From assembly GCA_934216615.1 (NCBI GenBank), contig CAKQCB010000004.1, positions 62,001-126,000 of the forward strand: DNA of 64,000 nt, in the 5' to 3' direction. The stretch is from an uncultured Anaerolineae bacterium. GTDB lineage: Bacteria; Chloroflexota; Anaerolineae; Aggregatilineales; Phototrophicaceae. Below are positions 25,838 to 34,977 of this stretch, piece after piece. The notes under the pieces were generated by a model that ran no database searches, had not been told where the DNA came from, and saw only the letters and a list, made by a program, of their open reading frames with translations. Made by a program: the position numbers and the translations under genes. Position 1 is the first letter of the stretch. Each line of letters starts with the position of its first letter.

Positions 25838-26165
25838 CCACGCCCTACTTTGACTTATTGATAGATTCACACAGCACTGCCCATCCCCAACAAGAAAAGG
25901 GACGTGCTTCATAAGATCGTTTTATAAGACCTTTTCGGTTTGCTGACGTTACCTCACTTCAGCGGAACTGAGAGGGTCTTTGCCGTCTACGATTTCCCTT
26001 GCATGCCAGAGCTTCATCCGTTCATTGTTCAATTGGCAATCTGATCTTGAAAAATCAGGTTGTATAATACTTTTATCATCATATTAAAAATGAGTTTTTT
26101 AGGCTTTCTGCTAGACAAGAGACGTTCTTTCATAGTTAATGATTTGAGTTCATGATGGGTATACC
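25838..26165. other. intergenic region with no clear feature
   Basis: 328 bp without a convincing reading frame. The last 130 bp are AT-rich and presumably hold the promoter of the aminotransferase-like gene at 26166. No terminator-grade hairpin or repeat module is seen. Confidence 0.4.
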
Positions 26166-27587
26166 ATGATTAATATTTTGACAGATGAATTTACACAGGC
26201 ATGTCATGATTTTGAGAATACCTACCCGCAGTTTGATACATCTTTATTAGCAGCGCTTCGCAGTGATGAATATGCCCGTTTAGACGAACAGCATCATGTC
26301 TACTTGGACTATACAGGGGGCGGGCTGTATGCGGATTCACAACTTTCCATCCACACCGAAATGCTTCGCAAAGGCGTATATGGTAACCCGCACTCGGTCA
26401 ACCCAACCTCCAAAGCAAGCACCGAACTGACCGACCATGCGCGCCGATATGTGTTGCAATATTTCAACGCCTCACCGGAAGAATACATTGTCATCTTCAC
26501 CCAAAACGCCAGCGGTGCGCTTAAGTTGGTGGGTGAATCGTATCCCTTTGATCAAGGCGGGCATTATCTTCTGACCTTTGATAATCATAATTCGGTCAAC
26601 GGCATCCGCGAGTTTGCGCGGGCGCGCGGGGCAACCCTCACCTATGCGCCGGTGCTTCCGCCTGAACTGCGCATTGATGAAGAAAAGCTACGGGACTATC
26701 TTCGTCAAGGACAACCTAACGCCCATCATTTGTTCGCGTATCCCGCCCAATCAAATTTTTCGGGCGTACAACATTCGCTAGATTGGATTGCTGAAGCGCA
26801 AGCGCATGGCTGGGATGTCTTGCTGGATGCGGCGGCGTTTGCATCCACCAATCGCCTGGACCTGAGCCAATACCACCCTGAATTTGTAACCCTCTCGTTC
26901 TATAAGATTTTTGGGTATCCCACTGGGGTCGGATGTTTACTTGCGCGCAAGTCGGTGCTGTCGAAGTTACACCGTCCCTGGTTCGCAGGCGGGACGATCA
27001 CCATCGCGTCTGTACAAGGGGATGGCTATTATCTAGAGGATGGCGAAGCGGGGTTTGAAGACGGCACGATCAATTATTTGACCCTGCCCGCGGTTGAGTT
27101 AGGGCTTCGGCATATCGAACGGGTGGGCATCGAGCGTATTCATGAACGGGTGATGTGCCTGACGGATTGGCTTCTTCAGCAGTTGGTGAATTTACATCAC
27201 CCCAACGGACGCCCACTGGTCACCATCTACGGCCCGACCAACACGCACATGCGTGGCGGAACGATCACGCTCAATTTTTATAACGCCGAAGGCAAGTTGT
27301 TAGATTATGAGCAAGTCGAACAGCAGGCCAGCGCGCATCATATCTCCCTGCGTACAGGCTGTTTTTGTAACCCGGGCGCCAGTGAACAGGCGTTGGGGTT
27401 CACGAAAGAGGAACTCGAACCGTATTTTCATCAGAGTGAACGCATGACGTTTGAACAGTTCATCGCCGCGATGCACAGTCACGGGGATGCTGCCGTTGGC
27501 GCGATTCGGGTATCGGTCGGCATCGCCACAAATTTCGCCGATGTGTATCAGTTCATTGGCTTTGCGAAAACGTTGGTGGCGGAGTAG
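26166..27587 (+). CDS. class V aminotransferase-fold protein, Moco-sulfurase-like
   Basis: 473 residues of the cysteine desulfurase/class V PLP fold. Motifs match eukaryotic-type molybdenum cofactor sulfurase N-terminal domains better than IscS/SufS. These are VYLDYTGGGLYADSQL near residue 44, YGNPHSVNPTS, FTQNASGALKLVGESYPF, LSFYKIFGYPTGVGCLLAR with the Schiff-base Lys, and LRTGCFCNPGASE with candidate catalytic Cys residues. No MOSC domain follows. It would transfer sulfur from cysteine to an acceptor, but the acceptor is unknown and no molybdenum enzyme is in this window. It ends 8 bp before the end of the opposing gene. Confidence 0.8.
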   Translation: MINILTDEFTQACHDFENTYPQFDTSLLAALRSDEYARLDEQHHVYLDYTGGGLYADSQLSIHTEMLRKGVYGNPHSVNPTSKASTELTDHARRYVLQYFNASPEEYIVIFTQNASGALKLVGESYPFDQGGHYLLTFDNHNSVNGIREFARARGATLTYAPVLPPELRIDEEKLRDYLRQGQPNAHHLFAYPAQSNFSGVQHSLDWIAEAQAHGWDVLLDAAAFASTNRLDLSQYHPEFVTLSFYKIFGYPTGVGCLLARKSVLSKLHRPWFAGGTITIASVQGDGYYLEDGEAGFEDGTINYLTLPAVELGLRHIERVGIERIHERVMCLTDWLLQQLVNLHHPNGRPLVTIYGPTNTHMRGGTITLNFYNAEGKLLDYEQVEQQASAHHISLRTGCFCNPGASEQALGFTKEELEPYFHQSERMTFEQFIAAMHSHGDAAVGAIRVSVGIATNFADVYQFIGFAKTLVAE

Positions 27588-27595
27588 GGGCAACC

Positions 27596-28645
27596 CTACT
27601 CCACCGAGCTATGGAGACTCGCGGGCAAGTCCCCTAATAAAAAGGCGGTGAACCAATCGCGGAAGCGGATGCCTTCGGTCGTTTCGCTATAGAAGCGTTC
27701 TGTTTGTAAGATACAATGTTCGCCCCCTGACGCAACGTATGAGCGGAAGTTGCGATTCGCATTGAGCGTCGCCAAACTCGCTTCCATCCCACCGCGCCAA
27801 TCGCCGCCGCCCATCATATTAAAGTAAGTCTGTTGAACGCCATCATTTGCCGTCGTGTATTGCCCCACACGCATACGCGGATAATTGCGCGATACTGTGG
27901 AATACGTCGCGGTGATAAAACGGTCTGGGCTGGTACGACTGACCCCACGCGGGGGCCGTGCGAACGAACCCCACACATCAAAGCCCCCCCACAACGCGGG
28001 GACTTGTCCCGTTGCAGAGTCGCCAAATTGGACAATGCTGCTCGCAGAATAACGACGCGCAATCGTGGGGGTGTGATAGATCGCGCCATAGGCGCCGGCG
28101 CTGCATCCGGTGACCAACACCTGACGAGGCGCACGATAATTCGCGAACATCCAATTTAAAACGGCGGTGGTGTTCGCGTTCCCGTTGTAATGGATTTCCC
28201 CCGCTTCACCTTCATAGGTGTGGGTTTGTGTTCCGGTGTGAAAGTCTGCGGTGCAGTAGGGCACAAAAATAGATGTGTAATCGGCAACGGGATTTTCACC
28301 ATTCCCGAAGTTAAACAGCCCATTGCTGTAAGCGTTGATCTCATCGCCTTCCACAAGACGATCATAAAAGCCCATGTTGGGTTCGCATGTGCCCGCATCC
28401 CAACACGCCCCGCCCCCTTGAAAATACACCATCACCTTTTGCGGGTCGCCCGGCCGTACCCAAAAGGCATACGGTTCGCTTTGAGAGCATAGGGTATCGC
28501 CCCCCGGGACGAGTAAATTCCACCCGGGCGCAAGTTCTGATGCCGTTGGCATGGGATTTTGCGCCGCAACTTCACCGCCGATGTAAAAAATCAACGTGCA
28601 AACGCTCACAACGAGCGTGATGAATCCAAAATAGAAGCGTTTCAC
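27596..28645 (-). CDS. pectinacetylesterase/Notum-family exported hydrolase
   Basis: 349 residues. A signal peptide (about 1-28, ending VAAQ) shows export. The mature part matches the pectin acetylesterase/Notum family: VMVYFQGGGACWDAGTC (oxyanion loop), YTSIFVPYCTADFHTG, HYNGNANTTAVLNWMF, VTGCSAGAYGAIYHTP with the nucleophile Ser in GCSAG, and EHCILQTE near the C-terminus for the His. Family members remove acetyl or acyl groups from pectin or palmitoleoyl groups from proteins; the substrate here is unknown. It is divergent from lspA. Confidence 0.85.
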   Translation of the reverse strand: MKRFYFGFITLVVSVCTLIFYIGGEVAAQNPMPTASELAPGWNLLVPGGDTLCSQSEPYAFWVRPGDPQKVMVYFQGGGACWDAGTCEPNMGFYDRLVEGDEINAYSNGLFNFGNGENPVADYTSIFVPYCTADFHTGTQTHTYEGEAGEIHYNGNANTTAVLNWMFANYRAPRQVLVTGCSAGAYGAIYHTPTIARRYSASSIVQFGDSATGQVPALWGGFDVWGSFARPPRGVSRTSPDRFITATYSTVSRNYPRMRVGQYTTANDGVQQTYFNMMGGGDWRGGMEASLATLNANRNFRSYVASGGEHCILQTERFYSETTEGIRFRDWFTAFLLGDLPASLHSSVE

Positions 28646-28746
28646 AGCATCCCTCTTAAAACAAGTTGATGTGAGTTTAAATGTCGCCGATTATAACGAA
28701 GGATTGCGTTCTCGGGACGTTTACTCATAAACATAAATATTACGTT

Positions 28747-28763
28747 TGAATCTGAAAGATTCA
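28747..28763. promoter_or_regulatory. palindrome in the lspA upstream region
   Basis: TGAATC-tgaaa-GATTCA, a perfect 6 bp inverted repeat between the divergent PAE and lspA genes. A TATACT hexamer at about 28788 could be the lspA -10. It is a possible operator. Confidence 0.35.
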
Positions 28764-28821
28764 GTCGATATGAACATGGCGGGATGATATACTCCGAACG
28801 TCTCAAGAAGGAGTCACATTA

Positions 28822-29343
28822 GTGAACATCATCCGTCGTTGGCTTCCCCTCATCATCCCGTTTGTCTTAGTTTTGATCGCCGACCAACTGAGCAAACAAT
28901 GGGTTTTAGATAACCTACTCATTGGGGAATACATCGCCCCCATTCCCGCGCTGGAAAGTGTCTTTCGCATCACCTACAGCCGTAACACGGGGGCGGCCTT
29001 TGGCATCTTCCAAGATATGGGAACGTTCTTCCTCATCATGTCGGTGGTAGTGACGATAGGCGTCTTCCTCTATTACCCACGCTTGGCGCCAAATGCGCAC
29101 ATCACCCGTTGGGCGTTGGGGTTGGTGATTGGGGGCGCGCTCGGCAACGCGATTGATCGTATTCAACACGGCGCGGTGATCGACTTCATCAGCTACACGA
29201 TTCCGAACGTAGTAGGCAACGTTTCCAATATTGCTGACCATGCGGTGGTACTTGGTGTGATCCTCATTTTTATCGATATGTGGTTCATTAGCGGTAAAAC
29301 CAGTTCACCTACCCCGACTTCACCAGAAACATCTGAAACCTAA
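28822..29343 (+). CDS. lspA: lipoprotein signal peptidase (signal peptidase II)
   Basis: 173 residues starting at GTG 28822, with AAGAAGGAG 8-9 bases upstream. It is an inner-membrane aspartic protease that cleaves prolipoproteins before the lipid-modified Cys. Four membrane helices are visible. The conserved motifs are DQLSKQWV, YSRNTGAAFGIF, GGALGNAIDRIQHGAVIDFI with the first catalytic Asp, and NIADHAVVLG with the second. A short Thr/Pro/Ser tail (about 158-173) is extra. It fits the presence of lipoproteins such as that at 67-759. Confidence 0.95.
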   Translation: MNIIRRWLPLIIPFVLVLIADQLSKQWVLDNLLIGEYIAPIPALESVFRITYSRNTGAAFGIFQDMGTFFLIMSVVVTIGVFLYYPRLAPNAHITRWALGLVIGGALGNAIDRIQHGAVIDFISYTIPNVVGNVSNIADHAVVLGVILIFIDMWFISGKTSSPTPTSPETSET

Positions 29344-29414
29344 ACCGTTGAGAATGCCCTATGCTGGAATAAAGACAAATAGGGTATCATTCTTCATATA
29401 TATTGACTATCAAC

Positions 29415-30095
29415 ATGTCCACTTTTATGACGACGATTGACCGTACCAACAACCAATGGCTTCAAGAACTACGCTCTGACGATGCTGTCGTGCAAGCGCA
29501 GGCCATTGAAGACCTGAAAGAACGCTTACAACGGGGCATCTATTATTATTTGAGCCGCGAACGAAGTGATTTGAGTGGACTTTCCAGCCATGAGCATGTG
29601 CAAATGGCGCAAGATATGGCGCAAGATGCCACCTTGCGCGTCTTAGACAACTTAGATTCATTTCGTGGGGATAGTCTATTCACCACATGGGCTACACGGA
29701 TTGCGGTTCGTGTCGCCATCAGCGACTTACGCCGCGCCCGCTACCGCGACTTCAGCTTAGATAACCTCACCGCTGAAGGCGACTTTTTGCCTTCAAGCGC
29801 TTCTCTCATCAGCGGGGAACGTCCCGCCGGCCCTGAACGTGCCGCTGAACAAGAAAATGTGATCGAAAATATTCGCAAAGCGCTCAAAGGGGTGTTGACA
29901 GAACGCCAATTGCAAGCGCTCGTCGCCGTGACGATTCAAGAAATCCCGCTCGAAATTGTGGCCGAACAAATGGACACAAACCGCAATGCCCTGTACAAAC
30001 TTATTCATGATGCACGCAAGAAACTACGTCAGCATTTAGAGGGCGAAGGTCTCTCTATGAATTACATCATGAATCTGTTTCAAGAAAATGTTTAG
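29415..30095 (+). CDS. ECF-type RNA polymerase sigma factor
   Basis: 226 residues from ATG 29415; a TTG at 29403 and an ATG at 29427 are alternatives, and no clear ribosome site decides. Region 2 is visible at about 45-110 (DATLRVLDNLDSFRGDSLFT, TWATRIAVRVAISDLRRARY), including the core-binding and -10-recognition helices. Region 4 is at about 155-215 (LTERQLQALVAVTIQEIPLE, then MDTNRNALYKLIHDARKKLR). It is followed by a gene with a zinc anti-sigma motif and by trxB, an arrangement like actinobacterial SigR-RsrA-TrxB. It probably responds to thiol oxidation (inference). Confidence 0.85.
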   Translation: MSTFMTTIDRTNNQWLQELRSDDAVVQAQAIEDLKERLQRGIYYYLSRERSDLSGLSSHEHVQMAQDMAQDATLRVLDNLDSFRGDSLFTTWATRIAVRVAISDLRRARYRDFSLDNLTAEGDFLPSSASLISGERPAGPERAAEQENVIENIRKALKGVLTERQLQALVAVTIQEIPLEIVAEQMDTNRNALYKLIHDARKKLRQHLEGEGLSMNYIMNLFQENV

Positions 30096-30171
30096 GTGGA
30101 GAAGACGTAAGACTCAATTTCCTCTGCTCGTCGGAATATTAGCAAGATAAAATTCAGGTTGGAACCAAAAC

Positions 30172-30450
30172 GTGGACGAAAAATTATCTAAGTTGTTGCA
30201 AGCCATTTTTGATAATCATGAGGATGAACCGCCCGGCGGTATTACCTGTGACGGTTGTTGCGACGAGTTCGCGTCATTGGTGGAAATGGTCGTGAATGGG
30301 GCAGAACTGAGTGTCCTTTTGCCCGCAGTAGAAACCCATTTGCGCTGTTGTCGCTCATGTCGTGAAGAATATGAAGCGCTCTTATGTATTGTTCGTGCTG
30401 AATATCAAGGTCTCCTACCTACCGTCCCCCAAGAATCTCAAGAGGAATAA
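30172..30450 (+). CDS. zinc-binding anti-sigma factor-like protein (ZAS/RsrA-like)
   Basis: 92 residues with a GTG start at 30172 and AGGTTGG upstream. The motif H56-x3-C60-x2-C63 (within THLRCCRSCREE) is the zinc-anti-sigma HX3CX2C signature. An upstream Cys cluster (CDGCC, residues 26-30) could provide the fourth ligand, as Cys11 does in RsrA. No membrane segment is present, so it is a soluble, cytoplasmic factor. It lies between an ECF sigma factor gene and trxB. Redox-controlled release of the sigma factor, with TrxB as part of the response, is the likely circuit (inference from motif and order). Confidence 0.75.
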   Translation: MDEKLSKLLQAIFDNHEDEPPGGITCDGCCDEFASLVEMVVNGAELSVLLPAVETHLRCCRSCREEYEALLCIVRAEYQGLLPTVPQESQEE

Positions 30451-30456
30451 ACAGAC

Positions 30457-31425
30457 ATGGAAAAAGTACGTGTTGTTGTGATCGGCTCTGGCCCAGCTGG
30501 TCTGACTGCTGCTTTGTATACTTCCCGTGCCCAACTGAGCACTGTCGTGATCACGGGGCCACAAATGGGCGGGCAAATTGCCACCACCCATGACGTGGAT
30601 AATTTCCCCGGCTTTCCCAACGGCGTCCAAGGGCCTGAACTGGCCGAAAATATGCGCGCGCAAGCTGAAAAATTCGGTACGATGTTTGACTATGATCTGG
30701 TCACCAGTGTTGATTTCAGTCAAGGTTCACCGTTCACGGTTAGAACCCAAAACAAAGAATACAGCGCGGATGCAGTCATTGTGACGATTGGCGCTAAGGC
30801 CCGCCAGTTAGGCATCCCCGGCGAAGTTGAATACACAGGGCGGGGCGTAAGCTACTGCGCCACCTGTGACGGGTTCTTCTTCCGTGGCAAAGATATTTTT
30901 GTCGTCGGTGGAGGGGATTCGGCTTTGCAAGAAGCGATCTTCTTGACTAAGTTTGCCAACACGGTGACGATTGTTCACCGTCGCGATACGCTTCGCGCCA
31001 GTGTGGCTTTACAAGAGCGTGCCTTCGCCAACCCGAAGATCAAGTTCTTGTATAACACGGTGATTGAAGAGATCAAAGGCGAAGACGGTACGACAAAATC
31101 ATCCCTGTTGCGGAACGTAGTCACCAACGAAGTGACTGAACAACCCATTGATGGCGTGTTCATCTTCATCGGCTACACCCCCAACAGCGCGGTCTTTAAC
31201 GGCCAGCTTCAAACCGACGCGGCGGGCTATGCGATTGTGGATAATTACATGCGCACCAATATTGAAGGGGTGTACGCAGGTGGGGAAATTCACGATGATA
31301 TTTTCCGCCAAGCAATTACCGCTTCGGGGCAAGGTTGTGCTGCGGCGTTGATGGCGATTAATTGGTTAGGCGAGCGTGAAGGTCTCAACCTTTTGCAACC
31401 TATCGAAGCAGAAGTTGTCGAATAA
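30457..31425 (+). CDS. trxB: thioredoxin reductase
   Basis: 322 residues. It is a low-molecular-weight NADPH-dependent flavoenzyme that reduces thioredoxin in the cytoplasm. The FAD motif GSGPAGLTAALYTSRAQL is near the N-terminus. The redox-active pair is in YCATCDGFFF (about residues 135-144), the NADPH motif is GGGDSALQEAIFLTKFA with HRRDTLRAS following, and the C-terminal FAD segment is GVYAGGEIHDDIFRQAITAS. It lies 6 bp after the anti-sigma gene, so the two are co-transcribed. The transcript ends at the hairpin 31454-31498. Confidence 0.95.
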   Translation: MEKVRVVVIGSGPAGLTAALYTSRAQLSTVVITGPQMGGQIATTHDVDNFPGFPNGVQGPELAENMRAQAEKFGTMFDYDLVTSVDFSQGSPFTVRTQNKEYSADAVIVTIGAKARQLGIPGEVEYTGRGVSYCATCDGFFFRGKDIFVVGGGDSALQEAIFLTKFANTVTIVHRRDTLRASVALQERAFANPKIKFLYNTVIEEIKGEDGTTKSSLLRNVVTNEVTEQPIDGVFIFIGYTPNSAVFNGQLQTDAAGYAIVDNYMRTNIEGVYAGGEIHDDIFRQAITASGQGCAAALMAINWLGEREGLNLLQPIEAEVVE

Positions 31426-31453
31426 AATCTCACGCACAGTAATGCGATAACCC

Positions 31454-31498
31454 AAAGGACTTTATTGGGATTGTTCCTCAATTCCGATAGAGTCCTTT
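31454..31498 (+). terminator. Rho-independent terminator after trxB
   Basis: Arms AAAGGACT (31454-31461) and AGTCCTTT (31491-31498) with partly paired inner sequence, followed by TTTAAG. Confidence 0.65.
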
Positions 31499-31501
31499 TT
31501 A

Positions 31502-31793
31502 AGTTGACGTGTTGTAGTAATCGACCCGTTGCTGTGTAACGCCGATGAAAAAAGGGCGCGTTCATAAGAAATCAACATATCTGTGATAAGCGGCACAATA
31601 AAACCCTCGTTTCGATTGTTTAAAAATACTAAATAGGTCTTGAGGATAAGGCTTCAAAGTGATTTTATTGGTTATTTTTCACAAATAAATAAATCCATTT
31701 TTAGCGATATTTACGCACATTTTTACTTTCTAACCGTCCTATAATCGCCCCTGTTATTGTTGTTGGGAGCTTTCAACAAATTCGAGGTTGATT
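31502..31793. other. AT-rich leader region of glnA
   Basis: About 290 bp with no gene. It is very AT-rich from 31600 and ends in GAGGTTGATT, with GAGG 8 bases before the glnA ATG. It probably holds the glnA promoter and regulatory sites, but no recognisable operator could be assigned. Confidence 0.45.
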
Positions 31794-33221
31794 ATGGCGA
31801 CACTTGTTCCACCAGCAGATGCGAAGTCATCACCAGCGGCGCTCTTAAAATGGGCGGCTGATCAAGGCGTTAAAGAAGTTGATGTGAAATTCACCGACAT
31901 GCGCGGGATCATGCAGCACTTTAGCGTTCCATTCCATCACTTTACCGAAGAAAAATTTACTGATGGGTTGGGCTTTGATGGCTCGAGCATTCGTGGTTTC
32001 CAAACCATCGAAAAATCTGACCTCAATTTGTTGCCGGACATCACCACCGCATTCATCGACCCTGTTCCCGCATTGACCACACTGACATTGGTCTGTGATG
32101 TGGTTGATATTGAACTGAAGCCGTATGCGCGTGATCCGCGTGGGGTGACCCGTCGCGCGTTGGATTATTTGAAGTCCACCGGCATTGCCGACACCGCGTA
32201 TTTTGGCCCTGAAGCTGAATTTTACATTTTCACCAGCGCCAGCTTTGGCTCTAACGAATACAGCTCATTTTATGAAATTGACAGCGCGAGCGGTTTCTGG
32301 AATACCAAACTGACCGGCCCGAACTTAGCCTATCGTCCCCGTATTAAAGAAGGCTATTTCCCTGTTCCCCCCACCGACAAATTACAAGACCTGCGCGCCA
32401 TCATGGTGCAAGAATTGCTAGCCGCAGGCATTGATATCGAAGTGCATCACCACGAAGTTGGGGCAGCAGGTCAAGCTGAAATTGACATGCGTTTCGACGA
32501 AATGCTGAAGATGGCAGACCAAACCCAGTTCTTCAAATACATCATTAAGAACGTCGCGATCAAGAATGGTTACACCGCGACCTTCATGCCGAAGCCCATC
32601 TTTGCAGATAACGGATCAGGGATGCACTGTCACCAGTCGTTATGGAAAGACGGCACGAACTTATTCTTTGGGGATGGTTACGCTAACTTGAGCCAGCTTG
32701 CGCTGTGGTATCTGGGTGGGATTCTGAAGCACGCGCCCGCCATTTTAGCGTTCGCCGCACCCACCACCAACAGCTACCGCCGTTTGGTTCCCGGCTATGA
32801 AGCACCTGTTAACTTGGTGTATTCTGCGCGCAATCGTTCCGCTGCGATTCGTATTCCTATGTACAGCAATAGTCCCAAAGCCAAACGGATTGAATTCCGC
32901 GCGCCCGATCCGACTGCGAACCCGTACTTGGCCTTCTCTGCCATGTTGATGGCAGGGTTGGATGGGATTCAAAACCAAATCGACCCGGGTGAACCTGCCG
33001 ACTATGATTTGTACGAAGGTGGGCACAATACCCCCGTCGTGCCCGGCAGTTTAGGCGAAGCCTTACAAGCACTTGAGGCTGATTACAGCTTCTTGCTTGA
33101 AGGGGGTGTCTTCACAGAAGACTTCATTCAAAACTACATCAGCTACAAGAAACTGAGCGAAGTCGATCCTGTGGCGTTACGTCCACACCCCTACGAATTC
33201 TCGCTGTATTACGATTTCTAA
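31794..33221 (+). CDS. glnA: glutamine synthetase, type I
   Basis: 475 residues from ATG 31794. It makes glutamine from glutamate, ammonia and ATP in the cytoplasm. The beta-grasp part has VDVKFTDMRGIMQHFSVP and the signature FDGSSIRGFQTIEKSDLNLL. Catalytic segments include GPEAEFYIF, HHHEVGAAGQAEIDMRF, KPIFADNGSGMHCHQSLW, NSYRRLVPGYEAPVNLVYSA, and RIEFRAPDPTANPYLAF. The residues after the GlnE adenylylation Tyr differ from the usual LYDLPPEE-type sequence (here DLYEGGHNTPVV), so regulation by adenylylation is uncertain. A single-gene unit with a terminator at 33244-33274. Confidence 0.95.
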   Translation: MATLVPPADAKSSPAALLKWAADQGVKEVDVKFTDMRGIMQHFSVPFHHFTEEKFTDGLGFDGSSIRGFQTIEKSDLNLLPDITTAFIDPVPALTTLTLVCDVVDIELKPYARDPRGVTRRALDYLKSTGIADTAYFGPEAEFYIFTSASFGSNEYSSFYEIDSASGFWNTKLTGPNLAYRPRIKEGYFPVPPTDKLQDLRAIMVQELLAAGIDIEVHHHEVGAAGQAEIDMRFDEMLKMADQTQFFKYIIKNVAIKNGYTATFMPKPIFADNGSGMHCHQSLWKDGTNLFFGDGYANLSQLALWYLGGILKHAPAILAFAAPTTNSYRRLVPGYEAPVNLVYSARNRSAAIRIPMYSNSPKAKRIEFRAPDPTANPYLAFSAMLMAGLDGIQNQIDPGEPADYDLYEGGHNTPVVPGSLGEALQALEADYSFLLEGGVFTEDFIQNYISYKKLSEVDPVALRPHPYEFSLYYDF

Positions 33222-33243
33222 AAAACGTCTGTCATATCCTCGC

Positions 33244-33274
33244 AAAAGGCCGATTCCCATACAATCGGCCTTTT
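33244..33274 (+). terminator. Rho-independent terminator after glnA
   Basis: AAAAGGCCGATT (33244-33255), loop cccatac, then AATCGGCCTTTT (33263-33274) followed by GTTTTG. Strong. Confidence 0.85.
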
Positions 33275-33517
33275 GTTTTGAGCGCAAGATTCGCGCGCTG
33301 TTCGGCGTTGTATTCAGCCTACCGTTCATGCTCCAACATGACAAAACTATTCTGTGTAAATGATGATAATCTGTGAGATATAGACTTTAAGAATACAGAA
33401 AAGTTATGATATACTTGCTTGTGCAAGAAGGACCTCCCTCTAATCCCTCTTCCATTCCTTTTTAAGTCAGTCCATCCATGCGCACATCGAAGTGCGTATA
33501 TTCTATTTTGAGGTTTC

Positions 33518-34816
33518 ATGCAATTTCAAGAATTACAATTGATTGATCCTTTGTTGCGTAGTCTACGTACCGAGGGATATACCGAGCCGACGCCGATTCA
33601 GGCGCAAGCGATTCCCCTCGTATTACGGAACAAGGATTTGATCGCATGTGCGCAAACGGGCACAGGGAAAACCGCAGCCTTTGCGCTGCCCATTTTGCAA
33701 CGCTTAAACGCAGTCCAACGCAAACAGCGCGGGATTCGTGCGGTGATCCTTTCCCCAACACGCGAACTCGCTATCCAAATTGGGGATAGTTTCAAAGCAT
33801 ACGGACGGCATTTGCCTTTCCGTCACACCGTCATTTATGGTGGCGTGCGTCAAAACGCGCAGGTTGAAGCGCTCCGTCGTGGGGTGGATATTTTAGTGGC
33901 AACCCCCGGCCGTCTGCTCGACTTGATGAATCAAAAATTTGTACGGTTGGATTCAGTTGAGATTTTTGTCCTCGACGAAGCGGATCGTATGTTAGATATG
34001 GGGTTCATCCACGATGTGCATAAAGTGGTAGATCACCTGCCTAGCGAACGTCAAACCTTGATGTTCTCGGCAACGATGCCCAAGCCCATTCAAAAGTTAG
34101 CGGAAGAAATTTTGACACACCCCATGTATGTCGAAGTGACACCGCCCGCAACGACGGTTGAACGCATCGACCAATCGGTGTTTTTTGTCGAGAAGAACGG
34201 CAAATTTCCCTTGTTGGCACACTTGCTTCAAGATGCGTCGATCCAACGGGTCTTGGTCTTCACACGGACGAAACACCGCGCCAGCAAACTTGCCCGCCAA
34301 CTGGAACAATCGCGGATTCGCGCCGAAGCCATTCACGGGGATAAATCACAAACAGCGCGGATTCAAGCGTTGAACAATTTCAAGTCGGGACGCACACGCG
34401 TGTTAGTCGCGACCGATATTGCCGCGCGTGGGATCGATGTCGATGATGTAACGCACGTCATCAACTTTGACCTACCGAACGAACCCGACAGCTACGTTCA
34501 CCGTATTGGACGTACCGCCCGCGCAGGCGCCTCTGGTGTCGCCTACTCATTCTGTGATGTGGACGAACGCAAGTATCTACAAGACATTGAAAAGCTGATT
34601 CGGTTAAAGGTGACAGTGGTTGAAGATCATCCGTATCTCTCAGAAGTGCCGTTATCCGCACCGGTGACCAAACCGAAGCCGAAACAAAACCAACATCAAA
34701 ACAATGTACCCCAAAGCCAAAACCAAAATAATCGTCAACGACGGTTTCGCGGTCAACGGCGGAATGGCAGTGCAGTGAACAAAGGCGCGCGTGAAGGCTC
34801 GCTTGTTGGGATATAA
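33518..34816 (+). CDS. DEAD-box RNA helicase (RhlE-like)
   Basis: 432 residues. It unwinds RNA duplexes with ATP, typically in ribosome assembly, RNA decay or cold adaptation. The complete motif set is present: [13 protein letters not shown] (Q motif), [14 protein letters not shown] (I), [10 protein letters not shown] (Ia), ATPGRLLDL (Ib), [13 protein letters not shown] (II), MFSATMP (III), [11 protein letters not shown] (IV), [12 protein letters not shown] (V), and [10 protein letters not shown] (VI). The C-terminal 60 residues are basic and rich in Gln, Asn and Arg ([11 protein letters not shown]), as in RhlE-type RNA-binding tails. The 300 bp upstream may be a long leader, as in cold-induced helicase genes. 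Confidence 0.93.
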   Translation: MQFQELQLIDPLLRSLRTEGYTEPTPIQAQAIPLVLRNKDLIACAQTGTGKTAAFALPILQRLNAVQRKQRGIRAVILSPTRELAIQIGDSFKAYGRHLPFRHTVIYGGVRQNAQVEALRRGVDILVATPGRLLDLMNQKFVRLDSVEIFVLDEADRMLDMGFIHDVHKVVDHLPSERQTLMFSATMPKPIQKLAEEILTHPMYVEVTPPATTVERIDQSVFFVEKNGKFPLLAHLLQDASIQRVLVFTRTKHRASKLARQLEQSRIRAEAIHGDKSQTARIQALNNFKSGRTRVLVATDIAARGIDVDDVTHVINFDLPNEPDSYVHRIGRTARAGASGVAYSFCDVDERKYLQDIEKLIRLKVTVVEDHPYLSEVPLSAPVTKPKPKQNQHQNNVPQSQNQNNRQRRFRGQRRNGSAVNKGAREGSLVGI

Positions 34817-34838
34817 CATCCATTTGATGAACAGCTTG

Positions 34839-34865
34839 AAGGCGCAACATAAAAGTTTGCGCCTT
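34839..34865 (+). terminator. Rho-independent terminator after the DEAD-box helicase gene
   Basis: AAGGCGCAA (34839-34847), 9-base loop, TTGCGCCTT (34857-34865), followed by TTGTTTTTC. Confidence 0.8.
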
Positions 34866-34977
34866 TTGTTTTTCATATCGTAATTGACTGTGTTGGTTCT
34901 ATTGCAACGATCAACACAGCGTATACTGTAAAACGCATCACTTTTTATAAGATTATTTTACGAGAAAGGCGTCATCT

